NCBI RefSeq assembly: GCF_024539675.1 | Contig: NZ_JAHHIT010000004.1 | Span: forward strand, 79,240-143,239 | Source of the DNA: Streptomyces hilarionis | GTDB lineage: Bacteria > Actinomycetota > Actinomycetes > Streptomycetales > Streptomycetaceae | DNA: 64,000 nucleotides | Reading direction: 5' to 3' | Shown: positions 39,146 to 48,542 of the stretch, one piece after another | Numbering within the stretch: position 1 is the first letter of the stretch | How the letters are laid out: every line of letters begins with the position of its first letter | Translations under genes and position numbers: made by a program | The notes under the pieces: generated by a model | Database searches by the model: none | Told to the model about the DNA's origin: nothing | The model's input: only the letters and a program-made list of their open reading frames with translations

Positions 39146-40599
39146 CCACCGTCGGCCCGCGCCCACGGGATCCCGCTTTCCCGACCCCGCCCACGGGATC
39201 CGCCGCCCCCGCTCCGCCACGGGCCGCCCGGGTCCGTGTCGCGGCGACCGCGGCTCTCGTCGCCGGCGTCGCCGTCACCGTCGCGGGGACCCTGCGCCAG
39301 GGCGACCACGAAAGCGTCCCCGGCCGTCTGCTCGCCGGATACGCCCTCGCCTGGACGCTGTTCGCCGCCGCCGTGTGGAGCGTGCGCAGGGTTCCGGTCC
39401 GCGCCGCGACCGTCCTCGTCCTGGCCGGCGCGGCGGCGGTCGCCCTGGCCGGGCTCACCGCCCAGCCCCGCACCAGCAACGACATGTACCGCTACGCCTG
39501 GGACGGCAGGGTCCAGGCCGCCGGGATCTCTCCCTACGCCCACCCGCCCGCCGCACCGGAACTCGCGCCCCTGCGCGACCCCTGGCTGTTCCCCGCCCGG
39601 GCCTCCTGTGAGGGATGGGGCCTCACCCGCACGGCCCAGGGACTGTGCGTGCGCATCAACCGGCCCACCGTCCCCACGATCTACCCGCCGGTGGCCGAGG
39701 GCTGGTTCCTCGCGGTGCACGCCGTCTCTCCCGCGGACGGCCGCCACAAGCCGCTCCAGGCCGGCGGAGCGGTCCTGGCCTTCGGCACGACCGTCGCCCT
39801 GCTGGCGGTCCTGCGCCGCCGCGGCGACCCGCGGCGGGCCCCCGGCCGGGCCGCGCTGTGGGCGTGGTGCCCGGCCGTCTCCCTGGAAGCGGTGAACAAC
39901 GCCCACATCGACACCCTGGGCGTGCTGTTCGTGGTGCTCGCCCTCGGCACCGCGAGCGCCGGGACCCGCCGGGGCGCTCTGCTGGGCGCCGCGATCGCCG
40001 TCAAGCTCCTGCCGGTCCTGGTCCTGCCCGGAGCCCTGTCGGGACAGCGCGGTCCGACCCGCGTCCTGCGGATGGTCGCGGCCGCCGTCGCCGCGGTGAC
40101 GCTGGCCTATCTGCCGTACGTCGTGAGCTCCGGCGCGGGCGTCCTGGGCTACCTCCCCGGCTATCTCCACGAGGAGGGCTACGCACCGGGACACGTGCGC
40201 CGCTTCGCCCTGCTGAGGCTTGCGCTGCCCGACGCGGCCGCGGGCGTGGCCGCGGCGCTGCTGCTCGCGTCGGCCGCGCTGTACGTGTGGCTGAGGGGCG
40301 ACCCGGCCCGCCCCTGGCGCGGCGCCCTGCTGGTCACCGGCGCCGCCCTGCTCCTCCTCTCACCGAGCTACCCCTGGTACTCCCTGCTGGTGGTCGCCCT
40401 CGTGGCCCTGGACGGCCGCTGGGAATGGCTCACCGTCACCCTCGCCGGCACCGCCCTCTACCTCGGGGGCCGCCTGGTGCCCGGTTTCCCCCTCCAGGCG
40501 TGGGCGTACGGCATCGCGGCCGCGGTGATGGCCGTCGGGGCGTGGCTGCGCGCGGGCGGCGCCGACCTCCTGGCCCGGCGCCGCTCCGAGCGGGTGTGA
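39142..40599 (+). CDS. GT87-like polyprenol-dependent membrane glycosyltransferase
   Basis: A 485-residue GT-C protein with about 11-12 membrane helices. The first extracytoplasmic loop holds the catalytic-type acidic motif SNDMYRYAWDGRVQAAGISPYAHPP, as in DUF2029 mannosyltransferases, and another loop has RINRPTVPTIYPP. The helix-rich remainder includes LLPVLVLPGAL and LLLLSPSYPWYSLLVV. It uses a lipid-phosphate sugar outside the membrane, fitting a GT2 that makes such a donor. GTG 39142 overlaps the methyltransferase stop. Last gene of the operon. Confidence 0.82.
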   Translation: MTTVGPRPRDPAFPTPPTGSAAPAPPRAARVRVAATAALVAGVAVTVAGTLRQGDHESVPGRLLAGYALAWTLFAAAVWSVRRVPVRAATVLVLAGAAAVALAGLTAQPRTSNDMYRYAWDGRVQAAGISPYAHPPAAPELAPLRDPWLFPARASCEGWGLTRTAQGLCVRINRPTVPTIYPPVAEGWFLAVHAVSPADGRHKPLQAGGAVLAFGTTVALLAVLRRRGDPRRAPGRAALWAWCPAVSLEAVNNAHIDTLGVLFVVLALGTASAGTRRGALLGAAIAVKLLPVLVLPGALSGQRGPTRVLRMVAAAVAAVTLAYLPYVVSSGAGVLGYLPGYLHEEGYAPGHVRRFALLRLALPDAAAGVAAALLLASAALYVWLRGDPARPWRGALLVTGAALLLLSPSYPWYSLLVVALVALDGRWEWLTVTLAGTALYLGGRLVPGFPLQAWAYGIAAAVMAVGAWLRAGGADLLARRRSERV

Positions 40600-40715
40600 C
40601 GCCCGCGGGCCCGGTACCGGGCGCCACCGCCGCCGGGGGAGGGCGCGCCGCGTCCGCCGGTGACCGGTGAAGCGCGCGCCCCGCCCGCGTCCCGCCCGCT
40701 CTCAGGGGCCGGGGA

Positions 40716-42944
40716 TCAGACGGCCGTGAACGTCCACTGGAGGTTGGAGCTGGTGTCGTACGTCCACTGCTTGGCGACGGAGCCCGAGGCCACGTTGCCG
40801 CCGCCGTCGAGGACCAGGCCGGTGGCGCGGTTGGCGAGCGTGTGGCTGCCGCCGCCCCGGTGGGTGATCGTCCACTGCTGGTTGGCGTTGCCGTTCCAGG
40901 GAGCCTGTCTGACGGCCGAGCCGCTGACGTCGCCCCAGCCGTCGGCGACCATGCCGTTGGTGCGGTTGACCAGCCGGTAGTAGCCGCCCGCGACGGGCTC
41001 CACGTGCCATTGCAGGTTGGCGCTGCCGTCCCAGGTCCACTGTTTGAGGTTGGACCCCGAGGCGACGTTGCCGCCGCTGTCCAGGGCGAGTCCGTCGGTG
41101 ACGTTGGTGATCCGGAAGTACGTCGCCGGATCGAACTGGACCCTCAGGGAGGTGACCTGGTCGTTGTTGCCGGTGACCCTGAGGTCGGGGTTGTCGGCGG
41201 TGAAGGTCCAGGAGGCGCCGGTGTAGCCGTCGCCTGAGTAGCCGACCACCCGGTAGCCGGGGGCCGGCCGGAGCGAGGAGAGCGTGCGCGCGGCGAGGCC
41301 GGCGGCGGCCAGGTCGGCCGCGGTGTAGTCGCCGACGCTGAGCACGGCGGCGCTGCCGGTGTAGTCGACGTCCGAGAAGAGGGCGGCGCCGGCGAGCGGG
41401 CGCAGCGCCGGGATCGCGCCGGAGAAGGTGAGCTTCAGGACGTAGGCGTTGGCGCTGTAGGGCGCCGAGGACGGCAGAGCGATCGTGAGGCCGGAGGCGC
41501 TCTGGACCGGTGCCGGCAGGTCGGTGTAGGTGCCGGCCGTGGTGCCGAGCAGCTTGACCGAGGCGAGCGACGAGAGGTTGATCCGGTCCGAGCCGAGGGT
41601 CTTGACGGTCAGCGAGCCGCCCGGCCAGCCGAGCACGGTGGCGTACAGGACGTCGCCGGCCTTGTTGCGGGTGAAGCGGATGTCCTGGGCGGTTCCGGCG
41701 TGCGGGGTGGTGAAGGAGCCGCCGCCCATCTTCGTCGGGCCCTCGCCGTACGCCGTCCACGCGCGGGTCGCGTACAGGGACTCGCCGAAGCGCTTGAGGT
41801 GGTCGCCGATGCCGAGCAGGATGTCCTTCTGCGCCTGGGGGATGGTGCCGTCGGCCATGGGCGCGATGTTCAGCAGCATGTTGCCGTTCTTGCTGACCCG
41901 GTCGATGAACGAGTGCAGCATCTGCTGGGTGGTGTAGTAGCCGATGCCCTGGGTGTAGCACCAGCTGGAGCTGGAGATGCTGTCGTCGGTCAGCCAGTAC
42001 GGGCTGGTGAGGTCGGCCGGGCCGCCGCGTTCGTAGTCGAAGACCTCGCCCTTGCCGTTCATGCCGTCCTTGTAGGTCGCGACGACCTCACGGCCCCAGC
42101 TGTCGGCCTGGTTGTAGTAGTACGCCAGGAAGTTCAGGAGCTGGCTCTCGTCGACGGCCTTCAGGTTGAAGTCCTGCCACAGGATGTCGGGCCGGGCCCG
42201 GTCGATGACCTCCTTGAGCTTGTCGAACCAGAGCTGGTTCTGCGCGGTGGAGCCGAGCTGCCCGTAGAGCTTCTTGAGGCTGGGGTCGGTCTGGGCGGGG
42301 GCGAACTCGTAGAAGCCGGTGAAGTTGTACGCGTGGTGCATGGCCACCAGCAGCTTCAGGCCCTTGGCGCGGATCGCCGTGGAGAAGAGCTCCAGCAGGT
42401 CCAGGCCCGGGCCCTTGTCGACCGAGTTCCACTCGTTGACCTGGCTGTCCCACATGGAGAAGCCGTCGTGGTGCTCGGCGACCGGGCCGGCGAACCGGGC
42501 GCCCGCGTCGACGAACAGCTGCACCCATTCCTCGGGGTCGAACTTCCCGCCGGCCGACTTCAGCTTCGGCGCGAACTTCACGAAGGCCCCCGACCGGTCC
42601 TGGGCGCCGTTGATGAAGTTGTGGTACGGCCATGCCGTCGGCTGGCCGTAGGTCGCTATGTGGTGCTGGTTGACGCTGTCGCCCGCCAGGTACATGGACC
42701 GCGGGTACCACTCGTTGCCGAAGGCGGGGACGCTGAAGACGCCCCAGTGGAAGTAGATCCCGAACTTCGCGTCCTGGAACCACTCCGGGGCCGGCGGGTG
42801 CCGGTCGACCGAGTCCCAGTCCGGGGTGTACGCGGTCGGCGCCGCCTGCGCGCCGCCGGCGCCGAACAGGCCTCCGGCGACGGCGGCCGACGCGACGCAG
42901 GTGGCGCCGGCCAGGAAGTGGCGTCTGTTGATCGAACTCGACAT
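40716..42944 (-). CDS. Secreted GH29 alpha-L-fucosidase with crystallin-like and ricin-B domains
   Basis: A 742-residue exported enzyme. The start ATG 42944 gives a Tat signal (INRRHFLAG, then AQA-AP cleavage). Residues about 35-390 are the GH29 barrel: WFQDAKFGIYFHWGVFSVPAF, AEHHDGFSMWDS, and RPDILWQDF carrying the probable nucleophile Asp. A C-terminal beta-domain of the barrel follows, then a beta/gamma-crystallin-like module (LFSDVDYTGSAAVLSVGDY) and a ricin-type beta-trefoil with three QxW repeats (NLQWHV, NQQWTI, NLQWTF) for glycan binding. It releases L-fucose from glycans outside the cell. Divergent from the fucose importer across a 462-base regulatory region. Confidence 0.9.
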   Translation of the reverse strand: MSSSINRRHFLAGATCVASAAVAGGLFGAGGAQAAPTAYTPDWDSVDRHPPAPEWFQDAKFGIYFHWGVFSVPAFGNEWYPRSMYLAGDSVNQHHIATYGQPTAWPYHNFINGAQDRSGAFVKFAPKLKSAGGKFDPEEWVQLFVDAGARFAGPVAEHHDGFSMWDSQVNEWNSVDKGPGLDLLELFSTAIRAKGLKLLVAMHHAYNFTGFYEFAPAQTDPSLKKLYGQLGSTAQNQLWFDKLKEVIDRARPDILWQDFNLKAVDESQLLNFLAYYYNQADSWGREVVATYKDGMNGKGEVFDYERGGPADLTSPYWLTDDSISSSSWCYTQGIGYYTTQQMLHSFIDRVSKNGNMLLNIAPMADGTIPQAQKDILLGIGDHLKRFGESLYATRAWTAYGEGPTKMGGGSFTTPHAGTAQDIRFTRNKAGDVLYATVLGWPGGSLTVKTLGSDRINLSSLASVKLLGTTAGTYTDLPAPVQSASGLTIALPSSAPYSANAYVLKLTFSGAIPALRPLAGAALFSDVDYTGSAAVLSVGDYTAADLAAAGLAARTLSSLRPAPGYRVVGYSGDGYTGASWTFTADNPDLRVTGNNDQVTSLRVQFDPATYFRITNVTDGLALDSGGNVASGSNLKQWTWDGSANLQWHVEPVAGGYYRLVNRTNGMVADGWGDVSGSAVRQAPWNGNANQQWTITHRGGGSHTLANRATGLVLDGGGNVASGSVAKQWTYDTSSNLQWTFTAV

Positions 42945-43406
42945 GGGGGCATCCCTGGTGCAGAGGGGGCAGGGGAGTGAGCGGGGGCGCGGGGCGGCGT
43001 GGCTGCTGGGCACGGAGCGCCGTTTGTTACGCACGAAGGTCCGCCATGTCTCCGGGCCATGTCAACCGGTGCGCAGGGATGAAAGCCCCCCGAACGGAGG
43101 TGGTTTCGCCCTTTTCGTTGCGCTTTGGTGACCATTGAGCGTGCTCAGACATGGCATGTCTGACAGGAATCCTCCGCTCCGGCTGAGTCGGTCGACGGGG
43201 CAGATTGATGGGATGGATCTATGTCGGACCGATCCACCCTTAAACATCGCGGCCCCCATGGGCTGGTCTTTCATGGGAATCCTGACGAAGGTCTGGACAG
43301 CGCCTCGGGAGCGCCCCTATAAACATCCCATCTCTAGTCCACGGCGATCGCACATGCCGTCGAGGCGAAACATCTCCCGCTACGGGACCGGCGCGAGGAA
43401 GCACCG
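42945..43406. other. 462-base divergent regulatory region of the fucose locus
   Basis: Lower in GC than the flanks, with no ORF of coding character. It contains the 19-bp palindrome at 43145-43163, a looser inverted repeat at 43211-43239 (GGATGGATC and GATCCACCC), a TATAAA at 43318-43323 that could be the -10 of the importer operon, and GAGGAAG before ATG 43407. It must also hold the minus-strand fucosidase promoter. Confidence 0.55.
43145..43163. promoter_or_regulatory. Perfect 19-bp palindrome, probable GntR operator
   Basis: TCAGACATGGCATGTCTGA reads the same on both strands around a single central base. It lies midway between the divergent fucosidase and ABC-importer genes. FadR-subfamily GntR proteins bind short palindromes of this kind, and the locus ends with such a regulator (53778-54500), so it is the best candidate for binding. 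Confidence 0.6.
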
Positions 43407-44471
43407 ATGAGAGTCAGAAGCACCCTGTGTTCAGCCCTCTCCGCTCTGTCCGCACTGGCGCTGCTCAGCGCGTGCGGCAGCGGTTCCGCCGGCTCGGCGT
43501 CGTCGAGCGACGAGCCGCTGGTCGGCGTCGACTACCCCCGCTCCGACACCGACTTCTGGAACTCCTACATCAAGTACACGCCGCAGTACGGCAAGGAGCT
43601 GGGTCTCGACCTGAAGACCACCAACTCCCAGAACGACGTCGCCAAGCTCACGGCCAACGCGCAGACGCTGATCAGTCAGGGCGTCAAGGGCTTCGCCATG
43701 GCGCCGCAGGACACCGCCGCCATCGCGCCCACCCTCGCGCAGCTGGAGGCGAAGAAGATCCCCGTCGTCACCGTCGACACCCGCCCCGACTCCGGGAACG
43801 TCTTCATGGTCGTGCGCGCCGACAACCGCGCCTACGGCGAGAAGGCGTGCCAGTACCTCGGCACCAAGCTCGGCGGCAAGGGCAAGGTCGTCATGCTGGA
43901 GGGCGGCCTGGACTCCATCAACGGCCGTGACCGCACCCAGGCGTTCAACGACTGCATGAAGAAGGACTACCCGGGGATCAAGGTGTTCGGCGAGGCCACC
44001 AACTGGGACGGCGCCGTCGCCGCCCAGAAGTTGCAGACGGACCTGACCGCCCACCCGGACATCAAGGGCGTCTACATGGAGGCCAGTTTCGCCCTGTCCG
44101 GCACGCTCCAGGTCCTCAAGCAGAAGGGTCTGCTCGTCGACCCCAAGGACGCCAAGCACGTCTTCGTCGTGTCCAACGACGGCATCCCCGAGGAGCTCAA
44201 GTCCATCGCCGCGGGCAAGATCGACGCCACGGTCTCGCAGCCCGCCGACCTCTACGCCAAGTACGCCCTGTACTACCTCAAGGCCGCGATCGACGGGAAG
44301 ACGTTCAAGCCCGGCAAGACGGACCACGGCAGCACCATCATCCAGGTCCGCGACGGCGTTCTCGAGGACCAGCTCGCCGCCCCGCTCGTCACCGCCGACG
44401 GCGGCACCTACGGCGGTGTGCCCAGCGTCAAGAGCGACGACAAGTCGCTGTGGGGCAACAACCTCGGCTGA
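43407..44471 (+). CDS. Sugar ABC transporter substrate-binding lipoprotein
   Basis: A 354-residue type I periplasmic-binding-fold lipoprotein. The signal ends in lipobox LLSAC near residue 23. The domain has VGVDYPRSDTDFWNSYIKYTPQYGKELGLDL, IPVVTVDTRPDSG, VVMLEGGLDSINGRDRTQAFNDC and FVVSNDGIPEELKSIAAGKIDATVSQPADLYAKY, as in RbsB/rhamnose-binding relatives. It delivers the sugar, probably L-fucose given its neighbours, to the permease. ATG 43407 follows GAGGAAGCACCG. First gene of the long operon. Confidence 0.9.
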   Translation: MRVRSTLCSALSALSALALLSACGSGSAGSASSSDEPLVGVDYPRSDTDFWNSYIKYTPQYGKELGLDLKTTNSQNDVAKLTANAQTLISQGVKGFAMAPQDTAAIAPTLAQLEAKKIPVVTVDTRPDSGNVFMVVRADNRAYGEKACQYLGTKLGGKGKVVMLEGGLDSINGRDRTQAFNDCMKKDYPGIKVFGEATNWDGAVAAQKLQTDLTAHPDIKGVYMEASFALSGTLQVLKQKGLLVDPKDAKHVFVVSNDGIPEELKSIAAGKIDATVSQPADLYAKYALYYLKAAIDGKTFKPGKTDHGSTIIQVRDGVLEDQLAAPLVTADGGTYGGVPSVKSDDKSLWGNNLG

Positions 44472-44526
44472 TCCCCGCGGCTTCTCCCGGGACATGGCAA
44501 CGGCTCACGAGAACAAGGCGGTTGAG

Positions 44527-46089
44527 ATGAGCGAAGGGGAGCGAGCAGCAACCCCGGCGCCCGCCCCGGCGGGCGGCGCACGGACGCCCGCGGACCCGCC
44601 CGTCGTCGAGGCGACGGGCATCGTCAAGCGATTCGGTCCGACGGTGGCCCTGAACGGCGCGCGGATCACCATCAGGCCCGGCGAGACCCACGCCCTCGTC
44701 GGCCGCAACGGAGCCGGCAAGTCGACGCTGGTGTCGGTCCTCACCGGCCTGACGGCCCCCGACGAGGGAACGGTCACGTTCGGCGGCGAGCCGGCCCCCC
44801 GGCCCAGCGACCGCGACGCCTGGCGGCGACGCGTGGCCTGCGTCTACCAGAAGTCGACGATCATCTCCACCCTGACCGTCGCCGAGAACCTCTTCCTGAA
44901 CCGGCACGACCGCGGCGCCGGCCGCCTCATCAGCTGGCACGCGACCCGTCGCCGCGCACAGGACCTGCTGGCGACCTGGTCGGTGGACGTCGACCCGCAG
45001 GCCCCGGCGGCCGATCTGAGCGTCGAGCAGCGGCAGTTCGTCGAGATCGCCCGCGCACTGTCCTTCGGCGCGCGGTTCATCATCCTCGACGAGCCGACCG
45101 CCCAGCTCGACGGGGCGGCCATCAACCGCCTCTTCGGCCGCATCCGCGACCTGCAACGCCAGGGCGTGACCTTCCTGTTCATCAGCCACCACCTCCAGGA
45201 GGTCTACGAGATCTGCGACATGGTGACGGTGTTCCGCGACGCCCGGCACATCGTCACCGCTCCCGTCGCGGACCTCGCCCGCGCCGACCTCGTCGCCACC
45301 ATGACCGGCGAGGCGGCCGCGGACCGGCGCGAGGAACGGGCCGCCACCCTCGACCCGGCCGTCACGGCCGCGCTGAACGTCGAGACGCTGCGCGGCGAGG
45401 GGTACGACGACGTCAGCTTCCAGGTCCGCGCCGGCGAGATCGTCGGCCTCGCGGGCGCCGCCGGCAGCGGGCGCACCGAGGTCGCCGAGACCGTGGTGGG
45501 GCTGCGCACCGCGGCCGCGGGCGCCGTGCAGATCGCCGGGAACCGCCCCCGTCCGGGCAGTGTGCCCGCGGCCCTCGCCGCCGGCGCCGGGTTCGTTCCG
45601 CAGGACCGCCACCACCAGGGCTTCGTCCCCGGCATGTCGATCGCGGACAACGCCACCCTCTCCGTGCCCGGACGGCTCGGCCCCCACGGCTTCCTGAGCC
45701 GCGGCCGCCGCGACCGGCTCGCCCAGGTCATGATCGAGAACCTCGCGATCAAGACGCCCGGCCCCGAGCTGCCCGTCTCCGCCCTGTCCGGAGGCAACCA
45801 GCAGAAGGTCGTCATGGCCCGCGCCCTGGCCGACGACCCCCGGCTGCTGGTCCTGATCAACCCGACCGCGGGCGTCGACGTGCGCTCCAAGGAGTTCCTC
45901 CTCGACAAGGTCGAGGAGACCGCGCGGACCGGCGCCGGAGTGCTCGTCGCCTCCGACGAGCTCGACGACCTGCGCATGTGCGACCGGGTCCTGGTGATGT
46001 TCCAGGGCCGTGTGACCGACGAGATGCCCCGCGGCTGGCACGACCACGACCTCGTGGCCGCGATGGAAGGAGTGGACCTCGATGCCTGA
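44527..46089 (+). CDS. Sugar ABC transporter ATP-binding protein (two nucleotide-binding domains)
   Basis: A 520-residue tandem ATPase of the RbsA/XylG type. Domain 1 has Walker A GRNGAGKST, the signature LSVEQRQFVEIARAL and Walker B FIILDEPTAQLD. Domain 2 has a degenerate Walker A (GAAGSGRTE), LSGGNQQKVVMARAL and LLVLINPTAGVD, where the usual Glu after Asp is changed (INPT), the asymmetry expected of this family. ATG 44527 is used; ATG 44494 is possible. Overlaps the permease gene by eight bases. Confidence 0.9.
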   Translation: MSEGERAATPAPAPAGGARTPADPPVVEATGIVKRFGPTVALNGARITIRPGETHALVGRNGAGKSTLVSVLTGLTAPDEGTVTFGGEPAPRPSDRDAWRRRVACVYQKSTIISTLTVAENLFLNRHDRGAGRLISWHATRRRAQDLLATWSVDVDPQAPAADLSVEQRQFVEIARALSFGARFIILDEPTAQLDGAAINRLFGRIRDLQRQGVTFLFISHHLQEVYEICDMVTVFRDARHIVTAPVADLARADLVATMTGEAAADRREERAATLDPAVTAALNVETLRGEGYDDVSFQVRAGEIVGLAGAAGSGRTEVAETVVGLRTAAAGAVQIAGNRPRPGSVPAALAAGAGFVPQDRHHQGFVPGMSIADNATLSVPGRLGPHGFLSRGRRDRLAQVMIENLAIKTPGPELPVSALSGGNQQKVVMARALADDPRLLVLINPTAGVDVRSKEFLLDKVEETARTGAGVLVASDELDDLRMCDRVLVMFQGRVTDEMPRGWHDHDLVAAMEGVDLDA

Positions 46090-47125
46090 AACCGTCCTCG
46101 CGGACACCGCCGCGGCCAAGGCCCCGCAGCCCGGGGCGAAGCGGACCGCGCTGCTCGGCGGCCGGATACCGCTGGCCCGGCTGCGCGACCTCGCGCTCGT
46201 CCCGGCCATCGTGGTCATCGCGATCGTCGGCCAGATCGTCAACCCGGTCTTCCTGCAGACCGACAACCTCATCAACGTCCTCCAGACCATGTCCGAGATG
46301 GCCCTGCTGGTCCTCGCCCAGACGATGATCCTCATCGTCAAGAAGATGGACCTGTCGCTGGAGTCCACCATGGGCCTCGCGCCCGGCGTCGCGGCCTGGC
46401 TCGTGGTGCCCGTCGGCGCCGGCCACGGACTCGGACTGCTCCCCGGCGGGTGGGCCGTCCTCGTCACCCTCGCCGTGGGCGCGCTCGTCGGCGTGATCAA
46501 CTCCCTGCTGATCATCCGCTTCGGCCTCAACGGGTTCATCGTCACCCTCGGCATGCTGATCGTGCTGCGCGGCGTCCTCACCGGCATCTCCGGCGGCCAG
46601 ACCTTCTTCCAGCTGCCGGAGTCGATGCTCTACCTCGGCACCGCCCAGTGGTTCGGGATGCCCGCCTCCATCTGGATCTGCCTGGCGCTCTTCGCCGTCG
46701 CGATCGTGGTGCTCGGCTGGACCAGCTTCGGGCGCTCGCTGTACGCCATCGGCGGCAACGTCGACGCCGCGAAGGCCGCCGGCATCCGCACCGACCGGGT
46801 GCTGTGGATCGTCATCGTCACCGGCAGCGTGCTCGCCGCCCTCGCCGGACTGCTGCTCTCCGGGCGGCTGGCCTCCGTCGCCTCGGCCCAGGGCAACGGC
46901 TACATCTTCACCGTCTTCGCCGCCGCCGTCATCGGCGGAATCAGCCTCAACGGCGGCAAGGGCACGATGTTCGGGGCGTTCAGCGGCATCCTCCTGCTGT
47001 TCATGATCCAGAACGTGCTCACGCTCGGCGGCGTCCCCGCCCAGTGGATCGGGGCCCTCAACGGCCTGATCATCCTGGTCGCGCTGACCATCTCGCGCAT
47101 CACGGGCGGCAAGGTCCAGGACTGA
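46082..47125 (+). CDS. Sugar ABC transporter permease
   Basis: A 347-residue RbsC-type permease with 8-10 membrane helices ([71 protein letters not shown]). The cytoplasmic coupling segment is [22 protein letters not shown] and the C-terminal [18 protein letters not shown] is diagnostic. It forms the homodimeric channel used with the preceding ATPase and binding protein. A strong hairpin follows it. Confidence 0.92.
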   Translation: MPETVLADTAAAKAPQPGAKRTALLGGRIPLARLRDLALVPAIVVIAIVGQIVNPVFLQTDNLINVLQTMSEMALLVLAQTMILIVKKMDLSLESTMGLAPGVAAWLVVPVGAGHGLGLLPGGWAVLVTLAVGALVGVINSLLIIRFGLNGFIVTLGMLIVLRGVLTGISGGQTFFQLPESMLYLGTAQWFGMPASIWICLALFAVAIVVLGWTSFGRSLYAIGGNVDAAKAAGIRTDRVLWIVIVTGSVLAALAGLLLSGRLASVASAQGNGYIFTVFAAAVIGGISLNGGKGTMFGAFSGILLLFMIQNVLTLGGVPAQWIGALNGLIILVALTISRITGGKVQD

Positions 47126-47126
47126 A

Positions 47127-47151
47127 CCGGGCGGCCGCCCCGGCCGCCCGG
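47127..47151 (+). terminator. Intra-operon hairpin after the importer genes
   Basis: CCGGGCGGCCG and CGGCCGCCCGG pair perfectly over 11 bases with a CCC loop, beginning two bases after the permease stop and before the dehydratase gene. It may attenuate transcription into the catabolic genes or stabilise the importer message. Confidence 0.5.
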
Positions 47152-47219
47152 ACGCCCCGACTCGCCCCCTCTCGTCGCACCGGGCCGTATCGCCCCTGCA
47201 CCTCACAGGAGTCGCCGCC

Positions 47220-48542
47220 ATGCCATCCACCCCGGCTTCCGCCCGCATCACCGCCCTGGACGTGCTGGACGTGCGCTTCCCCACGTCCGAGCACCTGGAC
47301 GGGTCCGACGCGATGAACCCCGAACCCGACTACTCCGCCGCCTACGTCGTCCTGCGCACCGACGCCGGCGACGGACTCGAGGGCCACGCGCTCGCGTTCA
47401 CCACCGGCCGCGGCAACGACGTCCAGGCGGCCGCCATCGCGGCCCTGGCCCCGCACGTCGTGGGCCGGTCCGTCGACGAGGTCTGCGCCGACCTCGGCGG
47501 GTTCTCCCGCTCCCTCGTCCACGACCCCCAACTGCGCTGGCTGGGACCGGAGAAGGGCGCCATCCACATGGCCACCGGCGCCGTCGTCAACGCCGCCTGG
47601 GACCTGGCCGCCAAGCGCGCCGGCAAGCCCGTGTGGCGCTTCCTCGCCGAGATGCCGCCCGAGGACCTGGTCGCCCAGATCGACTTCCGCTGGCTCAGCG
47701 ACGCCCTCACCCCCGAGGACGCCCTGCGCATCCTGCGCCGCGCCGAGCCCGGCCGCGCCCAGCGCGTCGGCGAACTGCTGGAGCGGGGCTACCCCGCCTA
47801 CACCACCACCCCCGGCTGGCTCGGCTACTCCGACGAGAAGCTGTCCCGCCTGGCGCGCGAGGCCGTCGCCGACGGCTTCACCCAGATCAAACTCAAGGTC
47901 GGCGCCGACCTCGACGACGACATCCGGCGCATGCGCACCGCCCGCGAGACCGTCGGCGACGGCATCCGCATCGCCGTCGACGCCAACCAGAGATGGGACG
48001 TCCAGGCCGCCATCGACTGGATGGGCGCGCTGGCCCCCTACCGGCCCTACTGGATCGAGGAACCCACCTCACCCGACGACATCCTCGGCCACGCCGCCGT
48101 GCGCAGGGCCGTCGGCCCCGTCAAGGTGGCCACCGGCGAGCACATCGCCAACCGGGTCGTCTTCAAACAGCTCCTCCAGGCCGGCGCGGTCGACATCGTG
48201 CAGATCGACGCCGCGCGGGTCGGCGGCGTCAACGAGAACATCGCGATCCTGCTGCTCGCCGCGAAGTTCGGGGTGCCGGTCTGCCCGCACGCGGGCGGCG
48301 TGGGGCTGTGCGAGATGGTGCAGCACCTGTCGATGTTCGACTACGTCGCCGTCTCCGGCACCACCGAGGACCGGGTCATCGAGTACGTCGACCACCTGCA
48401 CGAGCACTTCGTCGACCCGGTCCGCATCGTCGACGGCCACTACCTGGCGCCGAGCCTGCCCGGACTGAGCGCCCAGATGCACCCCGAGTCCCTCAAGGAG
48501 TACACCTACCCCGACGGCCCCGTCTGGGCGGCCCGTGTCTGA
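47220..48542 (+). CDS. L-fuconate dehydratase (enolase superfamily)
   Basis: A 440-residue enzyme that removes water from L-fuconate to give 2-keto-3-deoxy-L-fuconate. It matches the FucD/ENOSF1 group: [34 protein letters not shown], the catalytic Lys in FTQIKLKVG, metal ligands in [20 protein letters not shown] and [12 protein letters not shown], and [21 protein letters not shown]. The YPAYTTxxGWLGY segment separates it from mandelate racemase and galactarate dehydratases. ATG 47220 follows CAGGAG. It anchors the functional reading of the whole locus as L-fucose catabolism. Confidence 0.9.
   Translation: MPSTPASARITALDVLDVRFPTSEHLDGSDAMNPEPDYSAAYVVLRTDAGDGLEGHALAFTTGRGNDVQAAAIAALAPHVVGRSVDEVCADLGGFSRSLVHDPQLRWLGPEKGAIHMATGAVVNAAWDLAAKRAGKPVWRFLAEMPPEDLVAQIDFRWLSDALTPEDALRILRRAEPGRAQRVGELLERGYPAYTTTPGWLGYSDEKLSRLAREAVADGFTQIKLKVGADLDDDIRRMRTARETVGDGIRIAVDANQRWDVQAAIDWMGALAPYRPYWIEEPTSPDDILGHAAVRRAVGPVKVATGEHIANRVVFKQLLQAGAVDIVQIDAARVGGVNENIAILLLAAKFGVPVCPHAGGVGLCEMVQHLSMFDYVAVSGTTEDRVIEYVDHLHEHFVDPVRIVDGHYLAPSLPGLSAQMHPESLKEYTYPDGPVWAARV

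Noticed and set aside
40605..40640. GCCCGGTACCGGGC palindrome after the GT87 gene
   Set aside because: Short GC palindrome in a convergent gap; could contribute to termination, but evidence is too weak to list.
41700..42980. A long plus-strand frame opposite the fucosidase
   Set aside because: Val/Glu/Arg-rich shadow with no recognisable domain.
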